A stretch of 64,000 bases of DNA from PALSA-911 sp037442565 (GTDB lineage: Bacteria > Pseudomonadota > Alphaproteobacteria > Acetobacterales > Acetobacteraceae): the NCBI GenBank assembly GCA_037442565.1, contig JBBIQA010000003.1:11426-75425 (forward strand). Direction: 5' to 3'. Below are positions 54,266-62,803 of the stretch, piece after piece. The notes under the pieces are model-generated. The model had not been told where the DNA came from. It made no database searches and saw only the letters and a list, made by a program, of their open reading frames with translations. The number at the start of each line of letters is the position of its first letter. Within the stretch, counting starts at the first letter, position 1. Both the position numbers and the translations under genes were made by a program.

Positions 54266-54418
54266 ATCTTTTCAAATAGCCACTTGCCGGGAACCTGAGG
54301 TCAAAAAACGGGGGGCCGACCGCGTCCCGCCGTCGAAAAGGTTGCAGATTTCGTGTGATCGTGCTGCAATCTGTTACACGGTCCGCCATTGGCCGCCAAA
54401 CAACAAAAAGGTGTCGGG

Positions 54419-55117
54419 ATGAGGGCCATAATTTCCGCTGTGGTTGCCATGATCGTGGCGATCAGTTTCGGTACGCAAGCGCAGGCCAACGTCGTCGCCT
54501 TTTGGTTTGGTGGCGGCGGGTTCAGTGGCATGGGCACTCTCACGGTGGTGCCAAATGTGTCGCCGCCCGACCCTAACCCGAGCTGCGGGACACCCGGCAA
54601 CAACCCCTGTCGGCACGATCCTCCGGGGGCCTTTGCGATTACCGGCATCACCGGAACGTTTTCGGACGTCACGGACGGTATCTCCAACGCCACGATCACC
54701 GGGCTGGTGCCGATCCATCCGGCGAACGAGAGGGATCCGGTTTTCGACGCCCTCGTTCCTGCCAGCCTGAGTTTCATTGATTACGGCCCAGGAACCGCGG
54801 ATCACTGGACTTACAATAACCTGTTTTTCCCCGACGGGTCCCCGATCGACTGCACATTCCCGCACAGCGGAACCTTTCTGGACGTCTACGGCATGATGTT
54901 CACGATCACCGGCGGGGATATGGTCAATCTGTGGGGCGACGGCGATCTGCACGGACCGGGCACCACGACGTACGGCATTGGCCTTACGGATGGGACCCAT
55001 AAACTCGGCAATCAGTTCGCCGGCCTCGATATGCGGGTTCCGGAGCCAAGTTCCTTCGCGTTGCTCGTCACCGGTTTACTGGGTGCGTTGGCTTGGCGCA
55101 GACACTCGCGGGGGTAA
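54419..55117 (+). CDS. PEP-CTERM sorting-domain protein
   Basis: 232-aa secreted protein. A signal peptide ends near AQA (about residue 23). The C-terminus has the PEP-CTERM signal: VPEPSSFALL, a transmembrane helix, then the basic tail WRRHSRG (residues about 207-232). Such proteins are exported, then cut and attached or released by an exosortase (EpsH), whose gene is not in this window. The middle is Gly/Pro/Asp-rich, with a CGTPGNNPC stretch. GC is visibly lower than in the neighbours, and the gene lies 153 nt behind tRNA-Arg, which fits acquisition by transfer. AAGGTG precedes the ATG. Confidence 0.88.
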   Translation: MRAIISAVVAMIVAISFGTQAQANVVAFWFGGGGFSGMGTLTVVPNVSPPDPNPSCGTPGNNPCRHDPPGAFAITGITGTFSDVTDGISNATITGLVPIHPANERDPVFDALVPASLSFIDYGPGTADHWTYNNLFFPDGSPIDCTFPHSGTFLDVYGMMFTITGGDMVNLWGDGDLHGPGTTTYGIGLTDGTHKLGNQFAGLDMRVPEPSSFALLVTGLLGALAWRRHSRG

Positions 55118-55163
55118 CGCGGGGACTGTGCCGCTGATCGGGGGGCGCGAGCTTTCGGTTTGG

Positions 55164-55197
55164 CCTTGATCGCTTTGGACAGGCAAGGCGATCAAGG
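55164..55197. terminator. Hairpin downstream of the PEP-CTERM gene
   Basis: A perfect 10-bp stem CCTTGATCGC/GCGATCAAGG with a 14-nt loop, 47 nt past the stop at 55117. No T-run. The rest of the 260-nt gap before the dehydrogenase shows no gene. Confidence 0.45.
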
Positions 55198-55377
55198 TCC
55201 AGCGTCCTTCCACGAACCGGCGGTGCGCATTGCCACTTGGATCCGCCAAGCCGGCCCTGTCGCGCGCATGTGGCGGATGCGGCACACTTGCTCCCGCCGC
55301 GGGATGCCAACACACTTTAGCCAACGAATTTCGATGGGCCGCCCTCACGGCAGGCTCGCACCGTTGGGGGAAGCGTC

Positions 55378-56586
55378 ATGGACCTGCGCCTTACACCGGA
55401 AGAAGCCGCGTTCCGCGCCGAGGTGCGCGATTTCATCCGCGACAACCTGCCGTCGGAGATCCGCGAGCGCATGCGGCTCGGCTTTGCCGCCACCAAGCCG
55501 GAAACCGTCGCCTGGCAGCGGATCCTCAACAAAAAGGGCTGGGCGGCGATCTCCTGGCCGCGGGAGTGGGGTGGGCCGGGCTGGAACGCCATCCAGCGGA
55601 TGATCTTCCTGGAAGAGAACCTGATGGCGCCGGCGCCGGAACTGTCGCCGTTCAACATCAACATGATCGGCCCGGTGCTGCTGCAATTCGGCACCGAGGC
55701 GCAGAAGCGGCGCTTCCTGCCGCGCGCCGCCAATCTCGACGATTGGTGGTGCCAGGGCTTCTCCGAGCCCGGCGCCGGATCCGACCTCGCCAGCCTGCGC
55801 ACCGCGGCGAAGCTGGAGGGCGATGTCTACGTCGTCAACGGCCAGAAGATCTGGACCTCGACGGCGCACAACGCCGACTGGTGCTTCTGCCTGGTGCGCA
55901 CCAACCCGCAGGCGGCGAAGCGCCAGGAGGGGATTTCCTTCCTGCTGATCGATATGCGCACGCCGGGGATCGAGGTCCGCCCGATCATCTCCATCGACGG
56001 CAACCACCATCTGAACGAGGTGTTCTTCACCGACGTGAAGGTGCCGGCGGAGAATTTGGTCGGCGAGGAGAACAAGGGCTGGAACATCGCCAAATTCCTG
56101 CTCGGCAACGAACGCACCGGCATCGCGCAGCTCGGCAAATCCAAGGAACGGGTGGACTTCGCCCGCTCGCTCGCGCGCGGGGTGCGTATGAACGGCAAGC
56201 CCCTGGTCGAGGATGGTGGTTTCCGCACCCGCGTGGCGCAGCTGGAGGTGGAGCTGAAGGCGCTGGAGATCACCCAGATGCGCGTCGTGTCCGACCAGGA
56301 AAAATCCCAGGACAGCGGCAAGCCCGATCCGCTGTCCTCGGTGCTGAAGATCCGCGGCACGGAGTTGCAGCAGGGCAGCACGGAACTGGCGATGGACGCC
56401 GGCGGGGCGCCTACCATGGCGGTATGGCAGCGCGAACTGGCAGCGGCGATAAACGAGCCGGCGATTGGGCCGGACTGGGCGCCGGCCCTGGCGACCGAGT
56501 ATTTGTTCCTGCGCGCCGCGTCGATCTATGGCGGCACCAACGAGATCCAGAAGAACATCCTGAACAAGGCCGTCCTGGGTCTCTGA
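55378..56586 (+). CDS. Acyl-CoA dehydrogenase family protein
   Basis: 402-aa flavoenzyme. MDLRLTPEEAAFRAEVRDFI opens the alpha domain; CQGFSEPGAGSDLASLRT is the FAD/substrate block of the middle domain; IYGGTNEIQKNILNKAVLGL is the C-terminal signature. It would oxidise an acyl-CoA to the enoyl-CoA; the subtype resembles the PimC/large-subunit group common in alphaproteobacteria, with substrate unknown. The ATG at 55378 is the only good start, with GGGGGAAG before it. Confidence 0.93.
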   Translation: MDLRLTPEEAAFRAEVRDFIRDNLPSEIRERMRLGFAATKPETVAWQRILNKKGWAAISWPREWGGPGWNAIQRMIFLEENLMAPAPELSPFNINMIGPVLLQFGTEAQKRRFLPRAANLDDWWCQGFSEPGAGSDLASLRTAAKLEGDVYVVNGQKIWTSTAHNADWCFCLVRTNPQAAKRQEGISFLLIDMRTPGIEVRPIISIDGNHHLNEVFFTDVKVPAENLVGEENKGWNIAKFLLGNERTGIAQLGKSKERVDFARSLARGVRMNGKPLVEDGGFRTRVAQLEVELKALEITQMRVVSDQEKSQDSGKPDPLSSVLKIRGTELQQGSTELAMDAGGAPTMAVWQRELAAAINEPAIGPDWAPALATEYLFLRAASIYGGTNEIQKNILNKAVLGL

Positions 56587-56721
56587 GGGCGGCATCCGGG
56601 GCGCCGATCTGGAACCGGCCGGAGCGAAGCCGCCTGTCGCCACGCATTTTGATCATTCACGCATGGCAGCCTTGTGTCGGCCCCTCTCGCGGCTGGCATG
56701 ATGCTTGGTAAAGTTTCCCCT

Positions 56722-57951
56722 ATGGAAACGTCCGCACAGTCAAAGCAACTCTTCGATCGCTCGATGAAGAGAAATCTGCTTCTGCTCACCCTCTGTCAGG
56801 CGATCGGGCAGTCCGCGAACACCATGATGTTCACGGCCACCGCGCTGTCGGTGATCACCTTCTTCCCGCTGCACGAACTGGCCACGCTGCCGGTGACCAT
56901 GCAGCATTTGGGCGTGATGCTGTGGGTGTTCCCGGCGGCGATGCTGATGCAACGCCAGGGGCGGCGGTTCGGGTTCCGCGTCGGTTCGGTGTTCGGCATG
57001 GCGGGGGCCGCCACCTGCGCCGCCGGCCTGTATTTCGCCAATTTCCCGGTCATGTGCCTGGGTGGCGTGATCCTGGGCTACGCGGTGGCAAGCCTGCAGA
57101 TGTACCGGTTCGCGGCGGTGGAACTGGTGCCGCACAGCTACCGGGCGCGGGCGATTTCCTGGGTGACCGCGGGCGGCGTGGTGGCGGGCATCATCGGGCC
57201 GTCGGTGGCGCAGTGGTCGTACGAACTGATGGTGCCGATGTATGTCGCCACCTACCTCTCGATGGTCGGCGTCCACATCATCGTGTTTACCGTGATGTCC
57301 TTCATCAAGTTCCCGCCGATGAAGGAGCCCGCGCCGGCGGCTGGAGTGACGGTGGTTCCCCCGCGTCCCCTGTGGGAAATCGCCAGCCAGCCGCGCTATG
57401 CCGCGTCGGTGATCGCCGCGATGGTGGCGTTCGGCACCATGTCGTTCCTGATGAGCGCCTCGCCGCTGGCGATCGTCGGCTGCGGGCTGCCGCATACCGA
57501 GGCGCACTGGGTAATCTTCCTGCACGTGATGGGCATGTTCATCCCGTCGTTCTTCACCGGCAACCTGATCAACCGGTTTGGTGTGCTGAACGTGATGTTT
57601 CTCGGCGCGGCCATCCTGCTGGTGGGCGTGACCTCGGCGCTGATGGGGCTGAGCGAGTGGAACTTCCGCATCGCTCTGACCTTGAACGGCGTCGGCTGGA
57701 ACTTCCTGTTCGTCGGCGCCACCACGCTGGTGACCACCTGCTACCGGCCGTCCGAGCGCGCCAAGGCGCAGGCGCTGAACGACTTCCTGATCTTCGGCAC
57801 CACCGCGACGTCCAGCTTCCTGGCGGGTTTCCTGCAGGACCGGCTCGGCTGGTTCCCGCTCAACCGGGCGTCCGTCGCGCTGATCCTGATCGCCGTGCTG
57901 GCGGTGATGTGGCTGCGGGTGCAGCGGCGGCGCGAGCTGGTTCTGGCCTGA
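56722..57951 (+). CDS. MFS transporter (drug/metabolite type)
   Basis: About 409-aa inner-membrane carrier with twelve hydrophobic segments. MLMQRQGRRFGFRVG is the loop-2 motif, and HSYRARAISW the equivalent in the first half of the cytoplasmic loop. It resembles YcaD/UMF-type MFS proteins. Start is uncertain: ATG at 56722 (METSAQSKQLFDRSMKRN) is used; a GTG at 56674 or ATGs at 56698 and 56701 are possible. Its TGA stop abuts the TGA of the convergent DHA2 gene in the sequence TGATCA (57949-57954). Confidence 0.85.
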   Translation: METSAQSKQLFDRSMKRNLLLLTLCQAIGQSANTMMFTATALSVITFFPLHELATLPVTMQHLGVMLWVFPAAMLMQRQGRRFGFRVGSVFGMAGAATCAAGLYFANFPVMCLGGVILGYAVASLQMYRFAAVELVPHSYRARAISWVTAGGVVAGIIGPSVAQWSYELMVPMYVATYLSMVGVHIIVFTVMSFIKFPPMKEPAPAAGVTVVPPRPLWEIASQPRYAASVIAAMVAFGTMSFLMSASPLAIVGCGLPHTEAHWVIFLHVMGMFIPSFFTGNLINRFGVLNVMFLGAAILLVGVTSALMGLSEWNFRIALTLNGVGWNFLFVGATTLVTTCYRPSERAKAQALNDFLIFGTTATSSFLAGFLQDRLGWFPLNRASVALILIAVLAVMWLRVQRRRELVLA

Positions 57952-59382
57952 TCAGCGGCTGGCGCCGCTCATTTCCTCGCCCACCGCGCGCGGCATCAGC
58001 AGCGACATCGGCGCCGCCAGCATCGCGATCGCCGCGATCACCACGAAGGCCAGCCGGAAATCGGTCGCACCCGGCTCGCTGTGGTGCGACATCCACATGG
58101 TTACCTGCAGCGACGCCGCGCCGATGGTGATGCCGATCGTCAGCGATAGCTGCTGCACCGCGCTGTAGAAGCTGGTCGCGGCGCTCATCTGACTGCGCTG
58201 CAGCTCGGCATAGGCCAGCGCGTTGTAGGCGGTGAACTGCAGCGACCGGAAGAAGCCGCCGACCAGCAGCACCAAATACATGCCGATGGCCGGCCAACTG
58301 GGGCTGAACGTGGCGCACAGTCCCAGCATCAATGCGGCCAGCGCGGCGTTGCACACCAGCGTGTCGCGAAAGCCGAAGCGGCGCAGCACGCGCTGCGCCA
58401 CCGGCTTCATCAGGAACGCCCCGGCGGCCGAGGCGAAGGTGATCAGGCCGCTCTGCACGGCGGTGTTGCCGAAGGCGATCTGGAGCATCATCGGCAGCAG
58501 GAACGGCAGCGCCCCGACCCCGATGCGGAACAGCGAGCCGGCGAACACCGACACCGAGAAGCTGGTGTAGGCCATCAGACCGAAATCGATCAGCGGTGCG
58601 GGATGCCGGCGCGCGTGCAGCCAGTACAGGACCCCCGCGGCCGACCCGCAGGCGAACGCCGCCAGGCTGAACCCGATGTCCACCACGCCGCGGCCGATCG
58701 TCTCGAAGCCGAACATCAGGCAGGCCAGCGCGGCCGCCGACAGCAGCAGGCCCACCCCGTCGAACCCCGATGTCTGCGGTTCGCGCACGTCCTCGATGAA
58801 GATGCTGGCGAGCACGACGCCGAGGATGCCGATGGGGATGTTGATGTCGAAGATCCAGCGCCAGGACAGGTATTCCACGATCAGCCCGCCCAGCGGCGGA
58901 CCCAGGATCGGGCCGATCAGCGCAGGGGTGGTCAGCCAGGCCATCGCCGCCACCACTTCGCTTTTCGCCGCCGTGCGCATCAGCACCAGCCGCCCGACCG
59001 GGATCATCATCGCCCCGCCGGCGCCCTGGATCACCCGCGCGAAAACCAGGAACGGCAGGCTTTCCGCCCGCCCGCACAGGATCGACCCGAGCGTGAACAC
59101 CGCGATCGCCAAGCGGAAGATGTTGCGCCCGCCATAGCGGTCCGCCACCCAGCCGCTGGCGGGAATGAACACCGCCAGGCTGAGCAGATAGGAGGTCAGC
59201 GCCACGTTCATGTGCACCGGGTCGGCGCCGAAGGCGCGCGCCATCGTCGGCAGCGCGGTCGAGATCACCGTCGAGTCCAGGTTCTGCATGAAGAAGGCGC
59301 TGGCCACGATCATCGCCGTCGTGCGCGTGCGCTTGGTGGTGCGCGTCCTGGCGGGGACGGCGGCTGCAACGGACTCTGTCAT
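57952..59382 (-). CDS. DHA2-family MFS multidrug transporter (EmrB/QacA type)
   Basis: 476 aa with fourteen predicted hydrophobic segments. It has NLDSTVISTALPTMARAFG (motif D1), WVADRYGGRNIFRL (motif A) and RVIQGAGGAMMIPVGRLVL (motif C-type, proton antiport). These features fit the 14-TM DHA2 efflux pumps of the EmrB subgroup. No EmrA-like membrane-fusion gene adjoins it, so it may work alone or with an unlinked partner. It is the first gene of the minus-strand block downstream of modC (59-nt gap). Confidence 0.92.
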   Translation of the reverse strand: MTESVAAAVPARTRTTKRTRTTAMIVASAFFMQNLDSTVISTALPTMARAFGADPVHMNVALTSYLLSLAVFIPASGWVADRYGGRNIFRLAIAVFTLGSILCGRAESLPFLVFARVIQGAGGAMMIPVGRLVLMRTAAKSEVVAAMAWLTTPALIGPILGPPLGGLIVEYLSWRWIFDINIPIGILGVVLASIFIEDVREPQTSGFDGVGLLLSAAALACLMFGFETIGRGVVDIGFSLAAFACGSAAGVLYWLHARRHPAPLIDFGLMAYTSFSVSVFAGSLFRIGVGALPFLLPMMLQIAFGNTAVQSGLITFASAAGAFLMKPVAQRVLRRFGFRDTLVCNAALAALMLGLCATFSPSWPAIGMYLVLLVGGFFRSLQFTAYNALAYAELQRSQMSAATSFYSAVQQLSLTIGITIGAASLQVTMWMSHHSEPGATDFRLAFVVIAAIAMLAAPMSLLMPRAVGEEMSGASR

Positions 59383-59441
59383 TCTGTCAGTGTCACCCGG
59401 CCCGGCGCGTTGGGAAAGGGCCGCGCGGGCAAACCTGCCCC

Positions 59442-60551
59442 TCAGTCGGCCAAAACCTCAATCGCCATGGACTTGACCAGCGCCAGAACCGCGGCACCGG
59501 GCGAAAGCCGCAGCCGCGCCACCGCATCCGGGGTCACGCGGGCGAGCAAGGCGGCGCCCTCCAACGCCACCTCCACCAGCGCGGCATGGCGGACCGGGTC
59601 GGTCACCACCGCTCGCACGGTGCCGGCGATCACGTTGTGCACGCTGATGCCGCGCGGTTCCTCGGCCGCCAGGATCACCTCGCGCGCCGGGATGCGCACG
59701 CGCACGGCGCTGCCCGGCGGCGCGTCCAGCAGCGGCACCAGCAGGCGCCGCCCGGCCGCCGCCAGTTCGCTGAGCTGGCGGGTGGTATCGTGCGATACCA
59801 CCTGCGCCGCCAGCACCGCCGCCGCGTCGTCGCGCTGGGCCAGCGGCAGGTCGGCACGGCCCAGCAACGCCGGCAGCGGGCCGGCGTCCAGCACATGCCC
59901 GGCACGGATCAGCACCAATGTGTCGGCCAGCCGCGCCACCTCGTCCAGCGCGTGGGTCACGTACAGGATCGGCAGGCTCAGCGCGCGGCGCAGGCGCGCG
60001 AGATAGGGCAGGATCTCCGCCTTGCGCTGGGCATCCAGGTTGGCCAGCGGTTCGTCCATCGCCAGCAGCAGCGGCTGGGACAGCAGCGCCCGGCCGATCG
60101 CGACCCGCTGGCGCTCGCCGCCGGACAGGGAATGCGGCCGGCGGACCAGCAGCGCGGCCAGCCCCAGCAGATCCACCACCTCGTCGAAACGGATCGCCCC
60201 CGCCCGGATGGCTTCCGCCGGCGCCCGGCGCAGGCCGTAGCGGAGATTGCCCTCCACCGACATGTGCGGAAACAGCCGCGCGTCCTGGAATACCAGGCCG
60301 ATCCGCCGGCGTTCCGGCGGCAGGAAGATCCCGGCCCTGGTATCCGCCAGTACCCTGCCGCCGAGCGCGATGCGGCACTGCGCCGGGCGCAGCAGGCCAG
60401 CCACCGCGTTCACCGTCGTGCTCTTGCCGCAGCCGGATCGGCCGAACAGGACAGTGGTGCCGACCTCCGGCACGCTGAAATCGATGTCGATGTCCATGCG
60501 GGGGCCGGGGCCGGAGGCGAATGCATGCCGGAACGCCACGGACAGCGTCAC
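59442..60551 (-). CDS. modC: Molybdate ABC transporter ATP-binding protein ModC
   Basis: 369-aa ATPase of the molybdate importer. Walker A FGRSGCGKSTT, signature LSGGERQRVAIGRAL, Walker B LLLAMDEPLANLD, H-loop YVTHALDE. The C-terminal third is a molbindin (TOBE) domain: SVHNVIAGTVRAVVTD and EVALEGAALLARVTPDAV, which can sense molybdate. The start is a GTG overlapping the modB stop as GTGA (60548-60551). The open frame upstream through modB is a shadow. Confidence 0.95.
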   Translation of the reverse strand: MTLSVAFRHAFASGPGPRMDIDIDFSVPEVGTTVLFGRSGCGKSTTVNAVAGLLRPAQCRIALGGRVLADTRAGIFLPPERRRIGLVFQDARLFPHMSVEGNLRYGLRRAPAEAIRAGAIRFDEVVDLLGLAALLVRRPHSLSGGERQRVAIGRALLSQPLLLAMDEPLANLDAQRKAEILPYLARLRRALSLPILYVTHALDEVARLADTLVLIRAGHVLDAGPLPALLGRADLPLAQRDDAAAVLAAQVVSHDTTRQLSELAAAGRRLLVPLLDAPPGSAVRVRIPAREVILAAEEPRGISVHNVIAGTVRAVVTDPVRHAALVEVALEGAALLARVTPDAVARLRLSPGAAVLALVKSMAIEVLAD

Positions 60552-61243
60552 AGCCCGACCCGTTCCCGCAGCCGCCGCCCGGCCCATTCCGCCGCCAGCA
60601 GGCCGGTCACCGCCATTACCACGGAAACCAGCGACAGCCTTGCCGCCACCGTCTCGCCGCCCGGCGATTGCAGCGCGGCGTAGATTGCCAGCGGCAGGGT
60701 CTGGGTCTGGCCGGGAATGGAGGCGGCGAAGGTGATCACGGCGCCGAACTCGCCCAGGCTGGCGACGAAGCCGGTAATCGCGCCAACCAGCACGCCCGGG
60801 GCGGCGAGCGGCAGCGTAATCGTCAGGAAGCGGTCCAGCGGACCGGCGCCCAGGCTGCGCGCCGCCTGCTCCATGCCGGGATCGATTGCCTCCAGCGACT
60901 GGCGGATGGCACGCAGCATCAGCGGGAACACCATCACCGCGCAGGCCAAGGAGGCGCCGGCGGTGGTAAACACCAGCCGGATGCCGAATGCCGAATGCAG
61001 CCAGGCGCCGATCGGACCGCGCACGCCGAACACCAGCAGCAGCAGCCAGCCGGTCACCACCGGGGGCAGCACCAGCGGCAGATGCGCGAGAGCATTGAGC
61101 AGGAAGCGCCCCGGAAGCCGCCCGTGCGCCAGCAGCCAGGAAGCTGCCAGGGCCACCGGCAGGCCGAAACCCACCGCCCGCGCGGCCACGCCGAGCGAGA
61201 GACGGACCGCTTCCCATTCCTCCGCCGTCAGCAGGTCGAAAAT
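60548..61243 (-). CDS. modB: Molybdate ABC transporter permease ModB
   Basis: Core permease of about 231 aa. After a short polar start come five or six hydrophobic segments and the binding-protein-dependent permease loop EQAARSLGAGPLDRFLTITLPLAAPGVL (EAA motif). PLVLPPVVTGWLLLLVFG and FGAVITFAASIPG are ModB-typical. Homologues begin close to IFDLLTAEEWEAVRLSLG, at 61243, where the codon is ATT; the frame continues upstream to an ATG at 61504, through sequence in the modE promoter and the modA remnant. The true start is unresolved (ATT, or a nearby CTG). Overlap with modC indicates translational coupling. Confidence 0.88.
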   Translation of the reverse strand: MFDLLTAEEWEAVRLSLGVAARAVGFGLPVALAASWLLAHGRLPGRFLLNALAHLPLVLPPVVTGWLLLLVFGVRGPIGAWLHSAFGIRLVFTTAGASLACAVMVFPLMLRAIRQSLEAIDPGMEQAARSLGAGPLDRFLTITLPLAAPGVLVGAITGFVASLGEFGAVITFAASIPGQTQTLPLAIYAALQSPGGETVAARLSLVSVVMAVTGLLAAEWAGRRLRERVGL

Positions 61244-61359
61244 GCGGCTACTCCACGTGAAATCCGCGCCGGGCGAAGATCGCGCGCCTGCGGCCCCGCC
61301 ATCGCCGCGCCGCCGGAGAGCGGCAAGACCCGCAGCAGTGGCAAAAGGCGCAGGCCCAT
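61228..61359 (-). pseudogene. Probable modA remnant (signal peptide only)
   Basis: An ATG at 61359 has a good CGGAGAG site 7 nt upstream and encodes a signal-peptide-like start (MGLRLLPLLRVLPLSGGAAM) but stops after 43 codons at 61228, inside the modB 5' region. In complete mod operons modA lies exactly here. The likely reading is a modA gene whose body was deleted, leaving leader and ribosome-binding site fused to modB upstream sequence. A real small leader peptide is the alternative. Confidence 0.5.
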
Positions 61360-61370
61360 GGATCGCTCTC

Positions 61371-61393
61371 CGTTGTATCCGGCTGACAATATC
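61371..61393. promoter_or_regulatory. Possible ModE-box-like site
   Basis: CGTTGTATCC-ggct-GACAATATC is a degenerate palindrome (CGTTGTAT vs CGATATTGT half-sites) between modE and the mod operon, overlapping the promoter region. ModE sites are AT-rich palindromes of similar size, but the match is imperfect. Confidence 0.35.
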
Positions 61394-61486
61394 GCCAAGC
61401 GCTGCCGCGCGCAAACCGACCGGGTTAATCCACTGGGCGAACCGCGACGTTGATCCCAACCATCGGGCATGTTTGGCTAGGCCCGC

Positions 61487-61846
61487 ATGCCCGAACCCAG
61501 CCACAAGCTCAGCATCCGCATCGACCTAGCCTCTGGCGCCCGGATCGGCCCGGGCAAGGTGCTGCTGTTGGAGGCGATCGCCCGTACCGGCTCCATCTCG
61601 GCGGCCGGGCGGGCGCTGCGCATGTCATACCGCCGCGCCTGGGAACTGGTGGAGGACCTGAACCGCACCCTCGGCATCCCGGTCGTCACCACCGCCGCCG
61701 GCGGCAGCGGCGGTGGCGGCGCCACGCTCACCCCGGCCGGCGAGGCGGTGGTCGGGCATTACCGCGCCATCGAGGCAGCCACGGCCGCCGCGGCCAGGAA
61801 GCACGTCGCCGCGCTCGCGAACCTGGAGCGTTTTCACGAAGAGTGA
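61487..61846 (+). CDS. modE: Molybdenum-responsive regulator ModE (short form)
   Basis: 119-aa protein containing only the winged-helix DNA-binding domain: IGPGKVLLLEAIARTGSISAAGRALRM and YRRAWELVEDLNRTLGIPVV, the ModE/LysR-like wing. The C-terminal molybdate-binding TOBE repeats of full ModE are absent, a form common in alphaproteobacteria. It is divergent from modBC and likely represses them when molybdate is plentiful, but sensing would then need another protein (perhaps ModC). The last codons and stop lie in a repeat hairpin. Confidence 0.92.
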   Translation: MPEPSHKLSIRIDLASGARIGPGKVLLLEAIARTGSISAAGRALRMSYRRAWELVEDLNRTLGIPVVTTAAGGSGGGGATLTPAGEAVVGHYRAIEAATAAAARKHVAALANLERFHEE

Positions 61847-61929
61847 AAACGCTCTGGTCATCCTTTTGGCGAGCAATTTTATCAGCCGAAGATCGCTTCG
61901 CGATTCCAGTCGGGCCGATATTGCTCTAG
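61823..61929 (+). repeat. Two-hairpin dispersed repeat, copy 2
   Basis: A 107-bp element with ends CTGGAGC and GCTCTAG. First hairpin: 12-bp stem GAGCGTTTTCAC/GTGAAAACGCTC (61826-61837, 61843-61854) covering the modE stop. Second: ATCAGCCGAAGATCGC...TCGGGCCGAT. Its reverse complement matches the element at 2633-2737 over about 50 nt (AGAGCAATATC, CCGACTGGAATCGCGAAGCG). It may terminate modE. Confidence 0.8.
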
Positions 61930-62011
61930 CCTGCCCGGCACCCGATTAACCGGCGGCGCGTACGCGAAATATCGCGTATGGTCCCAGCGAAATAACGCGG
62001 GAAACGGCGCC

Positions 62012-62803
62012 ATGGAAAATCTTCCTTCACCGACCCTGCCCCTCCTGATCATCGGCGCGGTCGTCGTGCTGGTGATCCTGTTACGCGCCATCCGCATTGC
62101 CAATGAATGGCAGCGCGCCGTGGTGCTCCGGCTTGGCCGCTTCACCGGCGTGCGCGGTCCCGGCCTCTATCTGCTGATCCCGATCCTCGATCGCGTCGCC
62201 CAGGTGGTGGACATGCGCATCCAGACCACCACCATCGTCGCCGAACAGGCACTCACCCGCGATACCGTCGCCGTCGGCGTCGATGCCATTGTGTTCTGGC
62301 AGGTGGCGAACGCCGAATACGTCGCCATCCGCATCACCAACTACCAGCAGGCGATCGAGCGCGTCGCCCAGACCAGCCTGCGCGAGATGATCGGCGCCAC
62401 CGACCTGTCCCGCCTGCTGTCGGACCGCAAATCCGCCGATGAACGGCTGCGCCAGACGATCAGCGAAAAGACCGAAAGCTGGGGCGTCGGCATACGCAGC
62501 GTGGAGATCAAGGACGTCTCCATCCCCCGCGAGTTGCAGGACGCCATGAGCCGACAGGCCCAGGCGGAACGCGAAAAGGACGCCCGCGTCACCCTTGCGT
62601 CGGCCGAGCGGGAAATCGCGGAACAGGTGCTGGCGGCCGCGGCGATCTACGGCCGCGACCCGGTCGCGCTGCAGCTGCGGCAGATGAACCTGCTGTACGA
62701 GATGAACAAGGAACGCGGCGCCACGGTGCTCATCCCCACCGATATGGCCTCCAGCCTCGGCGCCGTGGCGGCGCTTACCCAGGCGCTAGGCCAGAGGGGT
62801 TAG
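62012..62803 (+). CDS. Slipin family SPFH/band-7 membrane protein
   Basis: 263-aa stomatin-like protein. An N-terminal helix (LLIIGAVVVLVILLRAI) is followed by the SPFH domain: NEWQRAVVLRLGRFTGVRGPGLYLL and TTTIVAEQALTRDTVAVGVDA, then a coiled-coil segment with SRQAQAEREKDARVTLASAE. Slipins scaffold membrane microdomains; many sit beside an NfeD partner gene, which is not seen here. Start ATG at 62012; the stop overlaps the convergent glycosyltransferase stop (TTAG, 62800-62803). Confidence 0.93.
   Translation: MENLPSPTLPLLIIGAVVVLVILLRAIRIANEWQRAVVLRLGRFTGVRGPGLYLLIPILDRVAQVVDMRIQTTTIVAEQALTRDTVAVGVDAIVFWQVANAEYVAIRITNYQQAIERVAQTSLREMIGATDLSRLLSDRKSADERLRQTISEKTESWGVGIRSVEIKDVSIPRELQDAMSRQAQAEREKDARVTLASAEREIAEQVLAAAAIYGRDPVALQLRQMNLLYEMNKERGATVLIPTDMASSLGAVAALTQALGQRG

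Noticed and set aside
61244..61504. N-terminal extension of ModB to the ATG at 61504
   Set aside because: The extra 87 residues are non-conserved, overlap the modE promoter and modA remnant, and have no ribosome-binding site; ModB homologues start near 61243.
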